Below, piece after piece: positions 50,836-59,052 of a stretch of DNA of 64,000 nucleotides. The first letter of the stretch is position 1. Each line of letters starts with the position of its first letter. The notes beneath the pieces were generated by a model, which had not been told where the DNA came from, did no database searches, and worked only from the letters and a program-made list of their open reading frames with translations. Source of the DNA: Bacillus_BA fengqiuensis (GTDB taxonomy: Bacteria > Bacillota > Bacilli > Bacillales > Bacillaceae_H); the NCBI GenBank assembly GCA_030813035.1, contig JAUSTV010000001.1, one strand, 5' to 3'. The position numbers were made by a program, and so were the translations under genes.

Positions 50836-51819
50836 ATGGAAGAAAAGCGAGAGAAAGAAAGCCTCATGGAACTGATCAAAAAAGGAAATAAATCTTCGGC
50901 TATCGCCATGACGGGTAATGCAATCATCGCTGCAACAAAGGGTGTTGCTGCCTCGTTTAGCGGAAGCGGTGCGATGTTTGCTTCTGCTATGCACTCCTTG
51001 GCCGACTCGGTGAATCAGGGCTTTGTATTCATCGGGAGCATTCTTTCAGAGAAAAAGCCAACCCCTCGTTTCCCGACAGGTTTTGGACGAGTCATTAATA
51101 TTTTTTGCATGATTGCCGTTATTGTGGTCACTGTCATGGCTTACGAAACCATTCGCGAAGGCTGGCATTTAATCGAGCATCCCGCCCATTCGGATGGTTT
51201 CTTATTGAATGTATCGGTTTTAATCATCAATATTATTATTGACGGGTATATTCTTGTTAAAGCGATGAAGGAGATTACCGTTGAAGCTCGAGTGGAAGCG
51301 AAAGGAATGGAAGTTGTCGGTGCAGCCTTCAGAAACGTCGGACGGGCAGCGCCTCCTACTCGTTTAGTATTTTACGAAGATATCGTAGCGGTTACAGGAG
51401 CCATACTCGCATTGATAGCGGTACTTGTCACAGCTTTTGCAAATTTTGCGCTGCTGGATGGCGTCGCAACCATTCTCATTGGCCTATTAATGGTGGGAGT
51501 GGCATTCCGGGTCGGATATGATAACATGGTCGGCTTAATTGGAGTCGCCGCTCCAAAAGATGTGGAAGAAAAAGTAGCGAACATGATTTTATCCGATCAA
51601 GATGTGACGGATATTAACAAAATTCGCATCACTCAAGAAGGGCGTTATTATCATGTAGAGGCCTTGATTGAACTTCAAAAAGGACTTACGTTAGCGGTTG
51701 CTGACGACATCAAATTCCGGGTGAGGGATCGGGTCATGCAGGACCCCGATATTACCGATGTAACCTTTGGCATTATTGAAGACAACGGTGTCCGAAATTG
51801 GAATCCGCAGCTGTCATGA
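50836..51819 (+). CDS. Cation diffusion facilitator transporter
   Basis: The protein of about 327 residues has five to six helices and a cytosolic C-terminal domain. CDF features include SAIAMTGNAIIAATKGVAAS, the metal-site-like SAMHSLADSVNQ, and IIIDGYILVK. It exports divalent metal ions in exchange for H+. ATG 50836 is preferred with AGGGGGA nine bases before it; a TTG at 50815 is also in frame. The metal cannot be named from sequence. Confidence 0.88.
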   Translation: MEEKREKESLMELIKKGNKSSAIAMTGNAIIAATKGVAASFSGSGAMFASAMHSLADSVNQGFVFIGSILSEKKPTPRFPTGFGRVINIFCMIAVIVVTVMAYETIREGWHLIEHPAHSDGFLLNVSVLIINIIIDGYILVKAMKEITVEARVEAKGMEVVGAAFRNVGRAAPPTRLVFYEDIVAVTGAILALIAVLVTAFANFALLDGVATILIGLLMVGVAFRVGYDNMVGLIGVAAPKDVEEKVANMILSDQDVTDINKIRITQEGRYYHVEALIELQKGLTLAVADDIKFRVRDRVMQDPDITDVTFGIIEDNGVRNWNPQLS

Positions 51820-51822
51820 GAA

Positions 51823-51856
51823 GTAAAGAGATATTTGTCAATCATCTCTTTACTAA
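51823..51856. terminator. Hairpin between convergent CDF and YitT genes
   Basis: AGTAAAGAGAT (51825-51835) pairs with ATCTCTTTACT (51845-51855). There is no long T-run, so efficiency is uncertain. Confidence 0.5.
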
Positions 51857-51879
51857 TTCCTGAATCACTGTAGATCAAC

Positions 51880-52467
51880 TTATTTTAAAGAATTTGAAGG
51901 CATCATCACTGTAAGGGAAGTCATGACACCAACAACCGAAATCACGACTAATGAAAATATAAAGGATGTTAGTCCCACGGTTTTCATGCCCACTAAAACA
52001 ACGATCGTGTCAATGATAAAGATTAATACGCCCACATTCCAAGAAGTCCATTTCGCTAAAATTTGGGCGATCAAATCCGTTCCTCCTGTGCTCGTTTCAT
52101 AACGCAGCATTAATCCGATGCCAATGCCGACTAGTGCTCCTCCAAGGAGGGAACTGAAGAAAATGGGGACATCAAAATGCTGCCTTAGCGGGGAGAGCCA
52201 GTCGATTAAAAGGGAAGAGAGCAGGAGTCCGTTTAAGCTATTATAAAAATATTTCTTCTCATATTTCCAGGCATAAAAGAATAGTGGAGCACTTAACACA
52301 AGCATGCATAGACCGGTGGGAAGATCGAAGTAATAGTGAAGAATTAAGGCAATGCCAATGATTCCGCCATCTAACAAATGATAAGGAGCCAAAAATCCGT
52401 TAATGCCTGTCCCTAATAAAAAGCTGCCTATCAATGCAGCAGAGATTTTTTGGAGCATATCCATCAC
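51880..52467 (-). CDS. YitT-family membrane protein without the C-terminal DUF2179 domain
   Basis: The 195-residue protein has five helices. AALIGSFLLGTGINGFLAPY and the glycine-rich GGTDLIAQILAKWTSWNVG are typical YitT/DUF161 segments. Full-length YitT proteins are about 280 residues with a soluble DUF2179 domain that is absent here, like the short paralogues in B. subtilis. Function is unknown; a transporter role is possible. Confidence 0.85.
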   Translation of the reverse strand: MMDMLQKISAALIGSFLLGTGINGFLAPYHLLDGGIIGIALILHYYFDLPTGLCMLVLSAPLFFYAWKYEKKYFYNSLNGLLLSSLLIDWLSPLRQHFDVPIFFSSLLGGALVGIGIGLMLRYETSTGGTDLIAQILAKWTSWNVGVLIFIIDTIVVLVGMKTVGLTSFIFSLVVISVVGVMTSLTVMMPSNSLK

Positions 52468-52683
52468 CTTTTCTTTCGGTTGTGGGAATCGCCATTTCGC
52501 ACAAATGAGTCAATAATGTTAGACATCAACCTCTTTTTTACGAGGCTTTTCTTTTGAGTCGTCATTTGTAATGTATGTCCTAACCCATCCATTTAGAAGA
52601 AAAGGCATTAAGAAGCCAATCATCGAAATCCCTATCGGTTTACGGTATAATAAGCGTATTCATTTATGGGAAGGTGACGTATC

Positions 52684-52914
52684 ATGGGAAAATGTAATTT
52701 GGATCATTCCACCGAAGATGTTCGAAAGAAATTTGAAGCGCAAATGGAGTGGCTGCCAGAGGATATTTGCGCGTTATTCGATGATTTTTTGAATGGAAAT
52801 CAAACGCAAGAACACTTGAACGAAATGTTTCATCTACTTAAAAAATATGATTTAGCAACTGAAGCTGAAAGAGAAGAACGAAATAAAGAGATAAGATTTT
52901 TACTTTTAGGATGA
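52684..52914 (+). CDS. Hypothetical acidic protein, 76 residues
   Basis: AAGGTGACG precedes ATG 52684. The soluble helical protein starts MGKCNLDHSTEDVRKKFEAQ and has WLPEDICALFDDFLNGNQTQ in the middle. The stop codon (TGA 52912-52914) lies inside the left hairpin arm of the adjacent repeat, so the native C-terminus may have been altered. A decayed fragment of a paralogue follows at 53.42 kb. I recognise no family. Confidence 0.65.
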   Translation: MGKCNLDHSTEDVRKKFEAQMEWLPEDICALFDDFLNGNQTQEHLNEMFHLLKKYDLATEAEREERNKEIRFLLLG

Positions 52915-53056
52915 CCCAAAAGGGCAAAATACGGCCTTTTTGAGTCATCCTCCTGAAAGGCCCCGTCATGAAATCCCAGTAAACCAAGGGATTGTGACGG
53001 GGCCTTTCATTAAAAATCAGTTTTTGTAATTGATTAGGGACTTATGGGACAGCTAC
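52908..53056 (-). repeat. Dispersed hairpin repeat, copy 3 (about 150 bp, inverted)
   Basis: AGGATGACCCAAAA pairs with TTTTTGAGTCATCCT (52908-52951). GAAAGGCCCCGTC (52955-52967) pairs perfectly with GACGGGGCCTTTC (52996-53008). Then AAAAATCAGTTTTT and AGGGACTTATGGGACAGCTA follow, the latter the reverse complement of the TAGCTGYCC-ATAAGTCC box of copy 2. The order is exactly reversed compared with 23.6 and 36.0 kb. Confidence 0.8.
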
Positions 53057-53080
53057 CTTTTACTGTTAAGAGAATAGGGA

Positions 53081-53368
53081 AATTGTTTCTTTATCATTTC
53101 GCAGTCTGACCCAAATCAAATTCCATTAGGGGTTAAATTAACGGATGACGAAATTGCCAATGGGGTCGCATTTAAGATGGTGACATTAATGACCTTGTGC
53201 GGAAAAGGTCAAGCGGATGCGGTACGGAATGACGTCGCCATCATGTGGCTGAAGTTTTACATCAATATTGTGACGTTCGGAACAACGTTGAAGACACTCA
53301 TGAAAAAGCGGGGCTGGCTTAAGGTTCCTCCCTACTATTATCCTCCAGGGATGCCAAAGCAGCGCTAA
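53081..53368 (+). pseudogene. C-terminal fragment of a DUF3231 protein
   Basis: The frame reads QSDPNQIPLGVKLTDDEIAN, then MTLCGKGQADAVRNDVAIMW and WLKVPPYYYPPG, matching the end of Bacillus DUF3231 spore-related proteins. These are normally 330 or more residues; the first part is missing and no start or ribosome-binding site exists. A repeat abuts its 5' side. Confidence 0.7.
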
Positions 53369-53419
53369 TAAGTACATATTGGCCGTAAAGGCTTCTGGTT
53401 AATCTATTGAAAAACCCCC

Positions 53420-53478
53420 GATTTAGCAGCCGAAGCAGACAGAGAAGAGCAAAAAAGATGAGATTTTTGCTTTTAAAT
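53420..53478 (+). pseudogene. Fragment of a paralogue of the 76-residue protein
   Basis: DLAAEADREEQK followed after a frameshift by RFLLLN matches DLATEAEREERNKEIRFLLL at the end of the gene at 52684-52914. About 60 bases remain. Confidence 0.6.
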
Positions 53479-53490
53479 AATGAAGATAAC

Positions 53491-53532
53491 GAAAACGCCT
53501 TATGTTTAAAATTGGACATGAGGCGTTTTCCC
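53491..53532 (+). terminator. Hairpin/terminator before the HMA_2 cluster
   Basis: GAAAACGCCTTATGT (53491-53505) pairs with ACATGAGGCGTTTTC (53516-53530) with one mismatch near the loop. The TTTT is within the arm. Confidence 0.65.
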
Positions 53533-53712
53533 GTTCATGACATATCTGCCTTGCTCCGAAACTACCCACTCATGGAGAAAAGCACGAGGAAGAGAGATAA
53601 TATCCGTCTCTAATTTTATAGGATTATATGGTAATGGTTCTTTCTGCTCATTTACCAATATTTACGTAAATTTTATAATTTAATATAAAATTAACAAATC
53701 CTGGAGGTGGCT

Positions 53713-54024
53713 ATGCTCAAACATGTCGCTTACATGCATCAATTAAAAAAATGTGAACGAAGATTAAACAAGCATCATATCTACATTGCCCATTTCATTC
53801 CAGGGAGGATTCGCTTAAAAAGCGAACTGTGGAAACAAAATGAGGGATTGCTTCAAAATCTCATGAATGTGATTAAAGAGGAGCCTTACGTCCAATCCGT
53901 CGAATATGTCACGATTACGGGAAGTATGATCATCGAGTTTACAGTCAAAGAAAATCCCCTAGCTGACCAAATTGAACAATGGGTGAATGTCCTATTGAAC
54001 ACACATACATATATACGGGGATGA
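53713..54024 (+). CDS. HMA_2-like domain protein 1
   Basis: The protein of about 103 residues is one ferredoxin-like domain with the motif IAHFIPGRIRLKS and a later strand TGSMIIEF. It matches the HMA_2 class, in which the CxxC metal site of classical HMA domains is replaced by HxxPGRxRL. CTGGAGGTGG precedes ATG 53713. It is the first of five tightly spaced genes. It may bind a metal ion or assist the ATPase; this is inferred. Confidence 0.75.
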   Translation: MLKHVAYMHQLKKCERRLNKHHIYIAHFIPGRIRLKSELWKQNEGLLQNLMNVIKEEPYVQSVEYVTITGSMIIEFTVKENPLADQIEQWVNVLLNTHTYIRG

Positions 54025-54040
54025 AAAGGAGCGATGCCAT

Positions 54041-54583
54041 TTGTGGTCAACATTACTTGGGCTCGGTGCATACATGATCGCTCCTAAGATCATCGGGAAA
54101 ATGAGGGAGCAAAAAATACAAGTCGTCCATGCCATTCCTGGAAGGTTGCGGCTTCAAAACGTGCGCTGGAAAGACCAACAGGCAGCCGCATACATGGAGA
54201 ATGTATTGAAGCAGCATCCGCTTATTGGAGCGTGTCAGGTTTCACCCATCACAGGCAGCATGCTGCTTGAATTTACGAACCCTTATTTGCAGCAGTCGGA
54301 GCTTGATGAGATTCTGCAGCTTGTAACCGATGTAACGGTGGAAAGCTTTTCAGTAATCAATGATAAGTTGATGAACACGATGAAAGGGACATTTGACCGA
54401 ATCAATGGGAATGTCAAAAAAACGACGAACGGCTATACGAGTGTCGATAGCTTATTGATCGTTTATTTCTTATTCCAGGGGCTCCGGAGCTTTCCAGCCA
54501 ATCCAGCCTTTGCGAGCAGTTTATTTTACTGGGCCTATACGTTGTTAAAAAACAGTGGGGAAATGGGAGGGGACAGCGATTGA
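54041..54583 (+). CDS. HMA_2-like domain protein 2 with C-terminal membrane segment
   Basis: The 180-residue protein begins with a short hydrophobic segment, then the HMA_2 motif VVHAIPGRLRLQNV and TGSMLLEFTN. A C-terminal hydrophobic region (SLLIVYFLFQGLRSF; FASSLFYWAYTLL) could anchor it. TTG 54041 has AAAGGAG nine bases upstream. It starts 16 bases after protein 1, and its stop is directly before the ATPase start. Confidence 0.72.
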   Translation: MWSTLLGLGAYMIAPKIIGKMREQKIQVVHAIPGRLRLQNVRWKDQQAAAYMENVLKQHPLIGACQVSPITGSMLLEFTNPYLQQSELDEILQLVTDVTVESFSVINDKLMNTMKGTFDRINGNVKKTTNGYTSVDSLLIVYFLFQGLRSFPANPAFASSLFYWAYTLLKNSGEMGGDSD

Positions 54584-54587
54584 TAAG

Positions 54588-56750
54588 ATGACGGTTCTTC
54601 ATTCATTGCCAGGGCGTTTACGGCTTCGTATCGATACAAAGTTGCCCCCGGCTAACATTGAAGCATGGTTTCGGTCCATACCGGGGGTATATTCCGTTTC
54701 CTATACGGCCGTGACGAAAAGCTTGCTCCTTTATTACAATGAGCAGTTTCAGCCAAAGTTGTTGATGACGACCGTAAAGGGATGGCAAAAAAGAGAAAAG
54801 AAGGAAAGCCAAGAACCGTCTATTAAAAAACGTGTTACACTTGTCAGTATTTGTTCCCTCCTCTTTTGTGCCCATTGGTTTGTGACAAGACGGGTCACCC
54901 CGGCTTTTTATCTTGCTTTGTTCAATCGTTTCATTGCAGCGCTTGTGCTTTGGCTATCGCTTCCGACCATTAAGAGCGGAGTGAACGGGCTCATGAAAGA
55001 GAAGAAGCTGAACCCTGACTTTTTAACGATGTCTTCATTGCTGGCCTGTCTGTATTTAAAACAGCCGGGATCGGCTCTTATCATTTACATTATGTCGACC
55101 ATCAGTGAAGTGTTGACCGATATGACCACGGTCAAAACAAAGTCTTATTTACAGTCTTTGCTTCATTTGGAAGCACCGTATGCATGGAAAGTAAAAATGG
55201 ATAAAACGGTTACGAAGGTAGCCATAGAGGAGATTCAAGTGGAAGATTTCGTGAAAGTGTACCAGGGGGAGCGCATTCCAGTCGATGGCTTTGTCGTGAG
55301 CGGCGCCGGCGTCATTGATGAATCGGCCATTACAGGAGAATATTTGCCTAAAGAAAAAGCGGTGCAAGATGAAGTATATGCCGGAAGCATATGCCAAAGC
55401 GGGGAGCTGACAGTGTGCGTCACGAAAACCGGACGGGAAACCGCACTTGGGCGGATGATTCAATTCATTGAAGACGCTCATTCTTCAAAAGCGCCCACAC
55501 AAGAATACGCAAACAAAATCGCCGAAAAAATGGTGGGGGTATCGTTTGCGCTGGCGTTCCTGACATTTGTCGTTACACGGAATGTAAACAGGGCCTTAAG
55601 TATGCTCGTCATCGATTTCGTATGCGGCATTAAGCTGTCAACGGCTGCCGCCTTCTCGGCTGCCATCGGAAAAGCAGCCCAAAAAGGTGTGCTCATTAAA
55701 AGCGGAACCCATATAGAACAGCTGGCAAACGCGGAAACGATGGTGTTCGATAAAACCGGAACGTTGACAGAAGGAAAGCCTTATGTAGAGAAAATGGAAT
55801 GTTTCCATGACTTTACAGAGAATGAAGTGCTTCAAAAGGCAGCTGCACTGGAGCAAACATCTTCCCATCCTCTTGCACACGCGATTTTAGAAGAAGCGAA
55901 GAAACGCCGGCTTTCTTTCTTAAGCCGCCTGGAGCACGAAAAGATGGAAGTAGTCACAGGAAAAGGGCTGTATGGAGTGGTGGAAGGGAAAGAAGTTCAT
56001 GTCGGTAGTTTACGTTATTTACAGGAAGAAGACATTTTGACCGAACACCATGTTCACACTTCCCCAAACTATTCCGTATTTGTGGCCATCAATCGCCATC
56101 TTGCCGGGGCATTTTCCATTCAAGACCGCATAAGACCCCGGATGAAGCATACAATTAAACAATTGCGTTCACTCGGCATCAAAAAAGTTGCCATGCTGAC
56201 AGGCGATGAACAAAAAAATGCGGAAAGAGTCGCAAGGAGGCTTCATATGGATGACTATTGTGCCCATATGCTGCCGGAAGAAAAAGTGCGTTATGTAGAA
56301 AATGAAAAGAAATACGGAAAGATCATCATGGTGGGAGACGGCATGAATGATGCTCCCGCTTTAACGAAAGCCCACGTGGGGATTACATTGGGTGGAAAGC
56401 GGACGGATTTGGCCGTGGAGGCAAGCGATATCGTCATTACGCAAGATAACCCTTATGTTCTGACGGAATTGATCAGCCTGTCCAAAGGGACGCTTTACAC
56501 GGTCAAACAAAACGTGGCGGCGACGCTTCTGTTAAATGGAGGAGCCATTTTATTGGGGGCATTCGGGCTCATTTCACCGGTAGCGGGCGCCGCCGTGCAT
56601 AACTTCACGACGATTGGGGTCGTGCTGAACAGCATGAAAATCTTGGCGAAGGGAGAGAAGCGAAATGTCGGGTTCCTACATGATTCTTCACGACATACCA
56701 GGAAGACTTCGTCTGCAAGTGCCCATATTAAGGAACCACTCCTCATTTGA
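54588..56750 (+). CDS. P1B-like metal-transporting ATPase with N-terminal HMA_2 motif and CG instead of CPx
   Basis: The protein of about 720 residues has an N-terminal HSLPGRLRLRI (HMA_2), membrane helices, an actuator TGEYLP, DKTGTLTEGK (D388), SSHPLAHAI (the HP motif of heavy-metal pumps) and GDGMNDAPAL. The transmembrane metal site reads DFVCGIKLSTAAAF (C346), so the canonical CPC/SPC proline is replaced by glycine. It is closer to the CtpC-like group than to Cu or Zn/Cd pumps. The start is uncertain: ATG 54588, rare ATT 54579 after GGGAGGGG, or ATG 54555. The metal is unknown; Mn is a candidate from context. Confidence 0.88.
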   Translation: MTVLHSLPGRLRLRIDTKLPPANIEAWFRSIPGVYSVSYTAVTKSLLLYYNEQFQPKLLMTTVKGWQKREKKESQEPSIKKRVTLVSICSLLFCAHWFVTRRVTPAFYLALFNRFIAALVLWLSLPTIKSGVNGLMKEKKLNPDFLTMSSLLACLYLKQPGSALIIYIMSTISEVLTDMTTVKTKSYLQSLLHLEAPYAWKVKMDKTVTKVAIEEIQVEDFVKVYQGERIPVDGFVVSGAGVIDESAITGEYLPKEKAVQDEVYAGSICQSGELTVCVTKTGRETALGRMIQFIEDAHSSKAPTQEYANKIAEKMVGVSFALAFLTFVVTRNVNRALSMLVIDFVCGIKLSTAAAFSAAIGKAAQKGVLIKSGTHIEQLANAETMVFDKTGTLTEGKPYVEKMECFHDFTENEVLQKAAALEQTSSHPLAHAILEEAKKRRLSFLSRLEHEKMEVVTGKGLYGVVEGKEVHVGSLRYLQEEDILTEHHVHTSPNYSVFVAINRHLAGAFSIQDRIRPRMKHTIKQLRSLGIKKVAMLTGDEQKNAERVARRLHMDDYCAHMLPEEKVRYVENEKKYGKIIMVGDGMNDAPALTKAHVGITLGGKRTDLAVEASDIVITQDNPYVLTELISLSKGTLYTVKQNVAATLLLNGGAILLGAFGLISPVAGAAVHNFTTIGVVLNSMKILAKGEKRNVGFLHDSSRHTRKTSSASAHIKEPLLI

Positions 56751-57249
56751 GGAAATCGAAATGTTTTTTTCGGCAATCAAGGGTATAACCGATGTTAAAG
56801 TTGAGCCAATCATTCAAACGATGGTCATCAACTATAATGAGCGTGAATTGACAAAGCAAAAAATCTGTGAATATATTTCTCTATTTTTCCACCATGAATC
56901 ATTAGATCCGCTTGATCCAATTATGGTCAATGTGACGCCGGGAATTCGCAAAGACATTTTTCGTTCCCTGGTGACCGGATTTTTATTGCTGGTCTCCTTC
57001 GTCAAAAAACGTTATACAAGCCGAATCGATGTGTTTGACTATCTCGTCGTCATTTCGACGGCCCATACGGTATTGACACACGGAGGAACAAACCGCTACC
57101 GCCATCCAGATATTTTAACGGGCATCATCAGCTTATTTTCACTTGGAACGGGTCATCTGCTTCATGTATGTATGGTTACGTGGGCAGTGAATGTATTGGA
57201 AATTTTACACGATATAAGACGGACGAATACAAGTCCGATCATCATATAA
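56665..57249 (+). CDS. HMA_2-like domain protein 3 with membrane region
   Basis: The 194-residue protein starts MSGSYMILHDIPGRLRLQVP. An HMA_2 domain is followed by a soluble linker and two or three hydrophobic segments (SLVTGFLLLVSFVKK; GIISLFSLGTGHLLHVCMV). It overlaps the end of the ATPase gene by 86 bases in another frame and has GGGAGAG before ATG 56665. Overlap and order imply co-translation with the ATPase. Confidence 0.75.
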   Translation: MSGSYMILHDIPGRLRLQVPILRNHSSFEEIEMFFSAIKGITDVKVEPIIQTMVINYNERELTKQKICEYISLFFHHESLDPLDPIMVNVTPGIRKDIFRSLVTGFLLLVSFVKKRYTSRIDVFDYLVVISTAHTVLTHGGTNRYRHPDILTGIISLFSLGTGHLLHVCMVTWAVNVLEILHDIRRTNTSPIII

Positions 57250-57264
57250 AAGGGGAGTATGAAG

Positions 57265-57486
57265 ATGGCATTCAATCAAGATTTTTTATTGGGATTTGTA
57301 TCTGGAACAGTAGTGGGAGCGGTCGGGTACCGCTTATATGAACAAAACTCCGGCCAATTGCAAAGATTATTGCAGCCGGCTCAAGGTTTTCGACAGCAAG
57401 CGGCCGCGCAGCATCCATCTTTAGAAGAACTGGTCGCTCAAAAAGAAAGACTGGAAGATTTGATCGCAGAAATGAAACTTGGTTAA
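57265..57486 (+). CDS. Small protein with N-terminal glycine-rich helix and C-terminal coiled coil
   Basis: The protein of about 73 residues starts MAFNQDFLLGFVSGTVVGAV (a YtxH-like membrane-inserted helix). It has a Q-rich middle and ends with a coil (LEELVAQKERLEDLIAEMKL). ATG 57265 has AAAGGGGAG eight bases before; ATG 57259 is too close. It is the last gene of the HMA_2 cluster, ten bases after protein 3, so it may be an accessory subunit. Confidence 0.7.
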   Translation: MAFNQDFLLGFVSGTVVGAVGYRLYEQNSGQLQRLLQPAQGFRQQAAAQHPSLEELVAQKERLEDLIAEMKLG

Positions 57487-57494
57487 TTTATTGA

Positions 57495-57591
57495 TCCAGC
57501 AACGCCGTCATGGTCAAAGAACAACCATGACGGCGTTGCTGGACCTAAGCGGATGACACCCCCCTTTCGGGGTTGGCGCCATCCGCTTAGG
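57495..57591. repeat. Two back-to-back strong hairpins after the HMA_2 cluster
   Basis: TCCAGCAACGCCGTCATGGT (57495-57514) pairs perfectly with its complement at 57524-57543. CCTAAGCGGATG (57544-57555) with an inner CCCC/GGGG pairs with CATCCGCTTAGG (57580-57591). No T-run follows. The twin layout matches that at 28.5 kb; the sequences differ. Confidence 0.78.
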
Positions 57592-57803
57592 TGAACCTTT
57601 GAGAGTGATTCGAGGTGCAAAAACAGGAATGCCAGGAATCGTATAAAAAACGATGAATCATGTAATAAATAAATCTATAAACATCATTTTTTATATGTTT
57701 TCAAGACTATGAAGGAACGGGATTTTTTATTCAGACCACTGAGGCTTAAGGAGTTTCATAGTCCATCAAACTCATAATTTACATTTTCTTAATAAAAAAC
57801 ATA

Positions 57804-57832
57804 TTGAATAATGATATGTTGTATTTTATAAT
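57804..57832 (+). promoter_or_regulatory. Sigma-A promoter of the mnt operon
   Basis: TTGAAT (57804-57809) and TATAAT (57827-57832) are separated by 17 bases. An MntR-like box begins 11 bases downstream, over the expected start site. Confidence 0.8.
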
Positions 57833-57842
57833 AAACAAAAAG

Positions 57843-57857
57843 TTTACCTGAGGAAAA
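57843..57857 (+). promoter_or_regulatory. MntR-like operator 1
   Basis: TTTACCTGAGGAAAA is an inverted repeat of the form TTTnCCTnAGGnAAA, close to the B. subtilis MntR box (TTTGCCTTAAGGAAA). It covers the expected transcription start of the mnt operon, which fits Mn2+-dependent repression. Confidence 0.65.
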
Positions 57858-57984
57858 ACATTTTTATTTATTTAAAAATTATAGCTTGTATCAATTTGTG
57901 TTACTGGCACTTTTTCTGTTTCGTTCCATACGATGTATCGAGTCAAATTTTTTGGGAGTCTATTTCTTTTTTTTGGGCAAAAAG

Positions 57985-57999
57985 TTTCCCGAGGTAAAT
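57985..57999 (-). promoter_or_regulatory. MntR-like operator 2
   Basis: On the minus strand TTTACCTCGGGAAA repeats the half-sites of operator 1 with one change. It lies 36 bases before the mntA start, in the 5' leader. It could be a roadblock or second regulatory site. Confidence 0.5.
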
Positions 58000-58034
58000 A
58001 TTTTTATAAAAAGGAAAAAGGAGTGGAGAAGTAC

Positions 58035-58982
58035 ATGTTTTATTCCAACGTCAAACGTTTTACCATCGGATTATTAATTCTTGTTCTTGCATTGTTCACA
58101 GCAGCGGGCTGCTCCAACAGCAAAGAGACGGCGACCAATACAGACGGGAAATTAAAGATTACGGCGACCATCGGGATGATTACGGATGTGACGAAAAACA
58201 TCGGTGGCGAGCATGTGGAAGTAACCGGTTTGATGAAAACGGGAGTGGATCCGCATTTATACAAAGCATCTCAAGGTGATATTAAAAAGCTCGATGAAGC
58301 AGATATCATTTTATACGGTGGCTTGCATTTGGAAGGGAAAATGGGTGAGATTTTCGAGAAGATGGAGAAGCAAAAGCCTGTTGTGGCTGTTACACGCGAT
58401 ATTAAAGAGAATGAACTGCGTTCAGCAGGCAATGGAACACAGGGGCATGATCCGCACGTTTGGTTCAATGTCCAGCATTGGATTACGGCAACGAAAACGA
58501 TTCGTGATGTGTTAATCGAACAAGATCCAAAGAATGCTGAGGATTACAAACAAAATGCGCAAGCCTATATTGCGAAACTTGAAGAATTAGACACATATGC
58601 CAAAGAACAAGTTGCAACGATTCCAAAAGAAAGACGTGTTCTTGTGACGGCACATGATGCATTCGGCTATTTCGGGGATGCTTACGGCATTGAAGTAATG
58701 GGACTTCAAGGATTAAGTACAGCTTCTGAATACGGTTCAAAGGATGTAAGCAATCTTCGTGATTATTTAGTTGAAAAGAAAATCAAAGCCGTATTTGTAG
58801 AATCAAGCGTACCGAAAAAATCGATTGAAGCGGTCGTGGAAGGCGCGAAAGAGAAGGGGCATGAAGTAAAAATCGGCGGAGAATTGTTCTCCGATGCGAT
58901 GGGAAAAGAAGGCACGGAAGAAGGAACGTACATCGGCATGGTTCGCCATAATGTCGATACGATTGTGAGTGCGTTGAAATAG
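58035..58982 (+). CDS. mntA: Manganese ABC transporter, substrate-binding lipoprotein
   Basis: The 315-residue cluster A-I (TroA/MntA/ZnuA) protein has a signal peptide ending in the lipobox TAAGC. The metal ligands lie in GVDPHLYKASQGDI, GHDPHVWFNVQHW, TAHDAFGYFGDAYG and FVESSVPKKS. The lack of a long His-rich loop favours Mn over Zn. ATG 58035 has AAAAAGGAG 11 bases before it. The mntABCD order and the MntR-like boxes support manganese. Confidence 0.9.
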   Translation: MFYSNVKRFTIGLLILVLALFTAAGCSNSKETATNTDGKLKITATIGMITDVTKNIGGEHVEVTGLMKTGVDPHLYKASQGDIKKLDEADIILYGGLHLEGKMGEIFEKMEKQKPVVAVTRDIKENELRSAGNGTQGHDPHVWFNVQHWITATKTIRDVLIEQDPKNAEDYKQNAQAYIAKLEELDTYAKEQVATIPKERRVLVTAHDAFGYFGDAYGIEVMGLQGLSTASEYGSKDVSNLRDYLVEKKIKAVFVESSVPKKSIEAVVEGAKEKGHEVKIGGELFSDAMGKEGTEEGTYIGMVRHNVDTIVSALK

Positions 58983-59052
58983 CAGGAACGAACAAAAAAA
59001 GACGGCAGGCTCTATTCGGACCTTGCCGCAATTTATCAAGGAGGTAAAGAGA

